Source: Bacillus sp. Bos-x628 (GTDB lineage: Bacteria > Bacillota > Bacilli > Bacillales > Bacillaceae). From it: DNA of 64,000 nt. The notes beneath the pieces were generated by a model that did no database searches, was not told where the DNA came from, and saw only the letters and a program-made list of their open reading frames with translations. The stretch is taken from the NCBI RefSeq assembly GCF_040500475.1, contig NZ_CP159358.1, positions 806,001 through 870,000 on the forward strand. The letters are read 5' to 3'. Each line of letters opens with the position of its first letter. Positions within the stretch are counted from its first letter, which is position 1. This document shows positions 59,876 to 64,000 of this stretch, piece by piece. A program made the position numbers and the translations under genes.

Positions 59876-60145
59876 TTACCCCTGCCCTTCATCTATGATT
59901 TCTTCTTTTACAGAAAGTCTTTGCGCGACAGTCTCAGGCTGAACGGCAGATAAGATGACATGGTCACTGTCCATAATGACAACAGCACGGGTTCTTCTTC
60001 CGTAAGTAGCATCTATGAGCATGCCTCGATCTCTTGCGTCTTGTATCATTCGTTTAATCGGTGCTGATTCCGGACTGACGATTGAAATCATCCGATTCGC
60101 TGAAATGATGTTTCCAAATCCGATATTGATCAATTTAATGGTCAT
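59876..60145 (-). CDS. remA: Extracellular matrix regulator RemA
   Basis: This 89-residue DUF370-family DNA-binding protein activates matrix operons (eps, tapA) in B. subtilis biofilms. It contains [29 protein letters not shown], the conserved DUF370 core, and [22 protein letters not shown]. Its family forms ring-like oligomers binding DNA. It sits between yloC and gmk as in B. subtilis. Function is transferred by family and synteny. Confidence 0.95.
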   Translation of the reverse strand: MTIKLINIGFGNIISANRMISIVSPESAPIKRMIQDARDRGMLIDATYGRRTRAVVIMDSDHVILSAVQPETVAQRLSVKEEIIDEGQG

Positions 60146-60170
60146 CTTCTTTCGTCCCCCTGTAATATAA

Positions 60171-60196
60171 ACGTCTCTAGTCTCGCCGAAAGAGAC
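60171..60196 (-). terminator. Possible terminator or hairpin after yloC
   Basis: CGTCTC (60171-60176) and GAGACG (60191-60196) can pair, and an alternative GTCTC/GAGAC pairing exists inside. On the minus strand a short T run follows. This is a weak element in the 76-base gap between yloC and remA. Confidence 0.4.
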
Positions 60197-60221
60197 GCAC
60201 TGTAAACAGCATACACAATGA

Positions 60222-61097
60222 CTATTCTATATTTTGCACTTGTTCTTTTATTTTTTCAATAGCGCTTTTCATTTCGACCACCAGCTTTGTCAGATGATGA
60301 TGGTTTGCTTTTGAACCTATCGTGTTGACTTCTCGATTCAGCTCCTGCACAAGAAAGTCCAGTTTTCGCCCAGCAGCGCCTCCTTGCGTGAGGATTTGCT
60401 GAAATTGCTGAAAATGACTTCTTAATCTTGTGATTTCTTCTGTGATGTCACATCTGTCCGCAAAAATAGCAACCTCTGTTACAAGGCGACTCTCATCAAT
60501 TGCGTCTTGTGTCCATTCTTTCATTCTTTGGCTAAGCCGCTCTTTATACTGATTTACGACATCAGGTGCAAAAACTTCAATTTCCTCGGTAAAGGCTTCG
60601 AGCTCAGACAACCTGAGTTCACAGTCTTTTTGTAACGTTTTTCCCTCTTTATCTCTCATTAGACATAGCTCTAAAACAGCTTCCTCACAAACCTCTTTTA
60701 ATAAGTCTTCAAGTTGCTTATTGCGGCTGGCTGATTCTTCTACCTGAACGGCTTGTTCGAGTTGAAGCAGGTCATTTGCATGCTGGATGCCTGAAATGTG
60801 ATAGCGATTCTCGAGGTCTTTTGCGGCTTTCATGTATTCATCAAGCAGCGACCAGTCAATTTGGAGAGACCGGCTTGCTAGTTTACCGCCTTCAATCGTC
60901 ACAAACAGCTCAATTCTACCACGCTGCACGTGACGAAGAATGATTTTCTTTAACGTATCTTCGAAATATAGAAGCGGTCTCGGCAAACGGGCATGAACCT
61001 CTTTAAAACGGTGATTGACCGATTTTAACTCAACTGACACTGTCATATCTCCATCCGTTCTACTCGCTTGACCGAATCCCGTCATACTGCGTATCAT
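60222..61097 (-). CDS. yloC: YicC-family endoribonuclease YloC
   Basis: The 291-residue product has the N-terminal YicC-like domain (about 1-155; [30 protein letters not shown]) and C-terminal DUF1732 (about 205-291; [47 protein letters not shown]). YicC proteins are reported to be ribonucleases. Its exact substrates in Bacillus are not settled. It lies between yloB and remA. Confidence 0.9.
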   Translation of the reverse strand: MIRSMTGFGQASRTDGDMTVSVELKSVNHRFKEVHARLPRPLLYFEDTLKKIILRHVQRGRIELFVTIEGGKLASRSLQIDWSLLDEYMKAAKDLENRYHISGIQHANDLLQLEQAVQVEESASRNKQLEDLLKEVCEEAVLELCLMRDKEGKTLQKDCELRLSELEAFTEEIEVFAPDVVNQYKERLSQRMKEWTQDAIDESRLVTEVAIFADRCDITEEITRLRSHFQQFQQILTQGGAAGRKLDFLVQELNREVNTIGSKANHHHLTKLVVEMKSAIEKIKEQVQNIE

Positions 61098-61125
61098 GTC
61101 AAAACACCCAATTCTTTCATATTAA

Positions 61126-61160
61126 TAAATGAAAAAGGTAATAGCAGACACTATTACCTC
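61126..61160 (-). terminator. Rho-independent terminator of yloB
   Basis: AGGTAATAG (61136-61144) and CTATTACCT (61151-61159) pair perfectly, with a six-base loop and TTTTTTC on the minus strand. Confidence 0.85.
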
Positions 61161-61179
61161 AAAATTATACCATAACGAA

Positions 61180-63855
61180 TTATTTTTTTCTTGTCAAAAG
61201 TGATCCTGCCAGTAAAAAAGTTGGCAGTGCGGACATTCCGACGATGAGCAGCCAATCAATTGGTACAATCGCAACTGTTTTGAAAATTGGCTGAAGCGGC
61301 GGATAATAAATTACAACAAACATTAGAAGTAGGGATGACAACACAGCTCCAATTAAATACATATTTCCAAATGGATTCCGTTCAAAAATAGACCGCTCAC
61401 TGCGGCAGTCAAACACATGAATGAGCTGCGCTAGAACGAGCGTACTAAATGCCACTGTCTGTGCATATTGCAGATCATTAGGGTCACGGTGATAAACAAA
61501 CATAAACGCTAAGAGCGTTGCAAGACCGATCAAAAATCCCCTTGATACCACCTTCCAGCCAAGTCCTCTAGCAAAGATCCCCTCCTTCATATTGCGAGGT
61601 TTTCTCTTCATCACGTCACCTTCCGGCTGATCCATCCCAAGAGCCATAGCCGGCAGACCATCTGTGACAAGGTTTACCCATAATATTTGAATCGGCACAA
61701 GCGGAAGCGGCAATGCAAGAAGCATCGCAAACAGCATGACCAAAATTTCTCCGACATTTGAGGCAAGTAAGTAGCGGACAAATTTACGAATGTTTTCATA
61801 AATGTTCCGCCCCTCTTTTATAGCTGATTTAATCGTGGCAAAGTTGTCATCAAGTAAAATGAGGGAGGACGCTTCTTTGGCAACATCTGTTCCGGTCATG
61901 CCCATTGATATTCCGATATCTGCCTGTTTAATAGCAGGCGCGTCATTGACACCATCGCCCGTCATTGCCACGATATGTCCATTTTTCTGATAGGCTTTGA
62001 CAATTCTTAGCTTATGCTCAGGAGATACCCTTGCAAAGACATACACATCATCTGCCATCTGCTCAAGCTCTTTGTCACTTAACTGATCTAATGCTTTCCC
62101 GTCTAGTACCTTTCCTTGTTTCGGCAAAAGTCTTAAATCCTTCGCAATGGCTTTCGCTGTTTCAATGTGATCTCCAGTAATCATGACCGTTTTAATGCCT
62201 GCATCCCGGCACTCTTTGATCGCTCTCCTCACTTCAGGACGAGGAGGATCGATCATGCCTTCTAGACCAATAAACGTTAAATCGCTTTCTGCCTGTTGAA
62301 GAGATGATATTTTTTCTGTGAGACCAACCTTCTTATATGCAATGGCAATTGTTCTGAGTGCTTGCTTTGCTAAACCTTGAATTGCGGCTTCCGTTTCTTG
62401 TCTATGTGTTTTAGAAAAAGAAACCGTTCGGCCGCCGTGCATGATATGACTGGAGCGATTCATCAAGACATCTGGCGCCCCTTTAGCTATGACGTACCGC
62501 TCCTTCTGATTGGTTTCAACGACGACCGACATCATTTTTCTCTCAGAGTCAAAGGGAAACTCTTCTACTATGCGAAATCCCGCTTCAATGAATTGCTCTG
62601 TAAAGCCTGCTTTACGGGCAGCTGTTAAAAGCGCCGCTTCTGTTGGATCTCCATCGAGCTTCAACTCTCCATCCTTTTCAATGATAGTTGATGTATTACA
62701 AAGCGCCCCGTATAATAATACTTTTTGCAGGCTTGGGTGTTTGTCAACATGAACAAGCTCACCGTTTAATGTGAAATCTCCAGCTGGTTCATAGCCTGTG
62801 CCCGAGATATGCCAAGTTTTCCCCTCAGCCCAAATGTGCGTCACAGTCATTTTATTTTGCGTCATTGTTCCAGTTTTATCTGAGCAAATGATCGATGCAC
62901 AGCCTAGTGTTTCCACTGCCGGCAGCTTTCTCACAATTGATTTTTGTTTAATCATCCGCTGGACACCTAAGGAGAGTGCAACTGTCACAATGGCTGGCAG
63001 TCCTTCTGGTATCGCAGCAACAGCGAGAGAAACACCTGCTAAGAACATGTGATATAGGTCATGTCCTTGAACCACACCAAGAACAACAACGAGTATGGTT
63101 AAACATAAGGCAGCGACAATAAGGATTTTCCCAAGCTGTTCGAGGCGTCTTTGTAAAGGGGTTTCCATATTGCCAGCGGCATCTAGCATGCCGGCAATTT
63201 GTCCCATGGCCGTATTCATCCCTGTACCGATGACAACCCCGACACCGCTACCTCTTGTGACAAGCGTCCCCATAAAAGCCATGTTGGTCAAATCTCCAAG
63301 TGAGACATGATCTCGTGAAAGTGGACTTGCATGTTTGACCGCAGGAATGGATTCACCCGTAAGTGCCGACTCTTCAATTTCAAGACTCTTTGTTTCTAGT
63401 AACCTCAAATCCGCCCCAATCCGGTCTCCGCTACTAAACTTGACAATATCTCCTGGCACTAGTTGTTTAGATGGAATTTTTACCCACTCTTTGTTTCTTC
63501 TTGCATACACATGTGGGGTTGATAGCTCCTTTAACGCTTGAAGGGATTTTTCTGCCCGTCGTTCTTGATAGAAACCTAGTACACCGTTAATAAGGACAAT
63601 GGCTACAATGGCCACAGCATCAATATATTCACCTAAAAAAGCAGAAATGACCGTTGCCGCTAGCAAGATCAATACCATAAAGTCTTTAAATTGCGCTAAA
63701 AAGAGAACAAAAGCAGATGCCTTTTTCCCTTCCTGCAATTCATTCAGCCCATGCTTTTCAAGCCGCTTTTGTACATCTTCTTCTGACAGTCCGTCACCTA
63801 TCGATGTATTCATTGTTTTTAATAAATCGGTTTGGTTCAGTTCATGCCAATTCAT
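61180..63855 (-). CDS. yloB: P-type Ca2+-transporting ATPase YloB
   Basis: This calcium pump of the SERCA-like P2A class moves Ca2+ out using ATP. The 891-residue product has TGES (166-169) in the actuator domain, TM4 PEGL (283-286) forming part of the ion site, phosphorylated Asp326 in DKTGT, MITGDH, and [11 protein letters not shown]. About ten membrane segments are predicted. B. subtilis YloB is linked to calcium in sporulation. It is the rightmost minus-strand gene and diverges from the promoter at 63.9 kb. Confidence 0.96.
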   Translation of the reverse strand: MNWHELNQTDLLKTMNTSIGDGLSEEDVQKRLEKHGLNELQEGKKASAFVLFLAQFKDFMVLILLAATVISAFLGEYIDAVAIVAIVLINGVLGFYQERRAEKSLQALKELSTPHVYARRNKEWVKIPSKQLVPGDIVKFSSGDRIGADLRLLETKSLEIEESALTGESIPAVKHASPLSRDHVSLGDLTNMAFMGTLVTRGSGVGVVIGTGMNTAMGQIAGMLDAAGNMETPLQRRLEQLGKILIVAALCLTILVVVLGVVQGHDLYHMFLAGVSLAVAAIPEGLPAIVTVALSLGVQRMIKQKSIVRKLPAVETLGCASIICSDKTGTMTQNKMTVTHIWAEGKTWHISGTGYEPAGDFTLNGELVHVDKHPSLQKVLLYGALCNTSTIIEKDGELKLDGDPTEAALLTAARKAGFTEQFIEAGFRIVEEFPFDSERKMMSVVVETNQKERYVIAKGAPDVLMNRSSHIMHGGRTVSFSKTHRQETEAAIQGLAKQALRTIAIAYKKVGLTEKISSLQQAESDLTFIGLEGMIDPPRPEVRRAIKECRDAGIKTVMITGDHIETAKAIAKDLRLLPKQGKVLDGKALDQLSDKELEQMADDVYVFARVSPEHKLRIVKAYQKNGHIVAMTGDGVNDAPAIKQADIGISMGMTGTDVAKEASSLILLDDNFATIKSAIKEGRNIYENIRKFVRYLLASNVGEILVMLFAMLLALPLPLVPIQILWVNLVTDGLPAMALGMDQPEGDVMKRKPRNMKEGIFARGLGWKVVSRGFLIGLATLLAFMFVYHRDPNDLQYAQTVAFSTLVLAQLIHVFDCRSERSIFERNPFGNMYLIGAVLSSLLLMFVVIYYPPLQPIFKTVAIVPIDWLLIVGMSALPTFLLAGSLLTRKK

Positions 63856-63915
63856 TTGACCTCGTCCACTCCTCTTTTGTTCTCTCTCATATGCAGTGTT
63901 CTATAAGCCAGTTTA

Positions 63916-63944
63916 TTCAGACTCGTCCCAAATCATGCTATAAT
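63916..63944 (+). promoter_or_regulatory. Predicted divergent sigma-A promoter toward the next gene (probably rqcH/yloA)
   Basis: TTCAGA (63916-63921), a 17-base spacer ending TGC (extended -10) and a perfect TATAAT (63939-63944) point right. The gene itself is outside the window; in B. subtilis rqcH (yloA) lies here in this orientation. Confidence 0.65.
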
Positions 63945-63957
63945 AATAAGACTGCCT

Positions 63958-63984
63958 AAAGAACGAGAAAACGTAAGGTTCTTT
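63958..63984 (+). other. 5'-terminal stem-loop in the leader at the right edge
   Basis: AAAGAAC (63958-63964) and GTTCTTT (63978-63984) pair perfectly over seven bases with a 13-base loop. This is about seven bases downstream of the predicted start of the divergent transcript. It may protect the mRNA 5' end; no coding start is seen before position 64000. Confidence 0.4.
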
Positions 63985-64000
63985 CAGTAGATTTGTGTGA

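Overview
The window is a core-genome segment of a low-to-moderate G+C Bacillus. It is most likely a member of the Bacillus pumilus group (B. pumilus, B. safensis, B. altitudinis). Gene order matches, gene for gene, the B. subtilis chromosome from the start of the fla/che operon back to yloB, and protein sequences are close to, but clearly different from, those I remember for B. subtilis 168. The species placement is inference. All recognisable genes lie on the minus strand except rpmB, so in the printed orientation transcription runs from right to left. I see no tRNA, rRNA, insertion sequence, prophage, CRISPR array or defence island.

Layout from right to left, which is the direction of transcription. 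The right edge (63.9 kb) carries a divergent promoter pointing out of the window, presumably for rqcH/yloA. Next come yloB (Ca2+ P-type ATPase), yloC, remA, gmk, rpoZ, coaBC, priA, def, fmt, rsmB, rlmN, prpC, prkC, cpgA/rsgA, rpe and thiN. This block mixes nucleotide and CoA synthesis, translation start and end processing, rRNA modification, and the Ser/Thr kinase-phosphatase pair that acts on cell-wall and ribosome GTPase functions. The tiny sporulation gene spoVM and the lone plus-strand gene rpmB follow. Then come yloU-fakA, sdaAB-sdaAA-recG, and the lipid operon fapR-plsX-fabD-fabG-acpP, whose promoter carries a textbook FapR operator.

The centre holds rnc-smc-ftsY, ylxM-ffh-rpsP-khpA and ylqD-rimM-trmD-rplS: RNA processing, chromosome condensation, signal-recognition-particle protein targeting and ribosome assembly. 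After these come rbgA, rnhB, ylqG-ylqH, sucCD, dprA, topA, trmFO, xerC, hslV-hslU and codY. CodY is the GTP and branched-chain amino-acid responsive repressor and sits immediately before the flagellar operon.

The left 11.2 kb is the start of the fla/che operon: flgB-flgC-fliE-fliF-fliG-fliH-fliI-fliJ-motE(ylxF)-fliK-flgD-flgE-swrD-fliL-fliM. It encodes the rod, MS ring, switch, export ATPase complex, hook and hook-length control, and FliM is cut by the window edge. Many genes overlap by 1-8 bases and several use TTG or GTG starts.

I did not find a clearly undescribed system. The most promising loose end is the ylqG-ylqH pair, a FliK-like protein overlapped by a stand-alone FlhB C-domain-like protein, located away from the flagellar operon. 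Other points worth a second look are the N-terminal serine form of HslV, the run of non-ATG starts in fla/che, a palindrome inside the yloU promoter spacer, and a 5'-terminal hairpin at the right edge.
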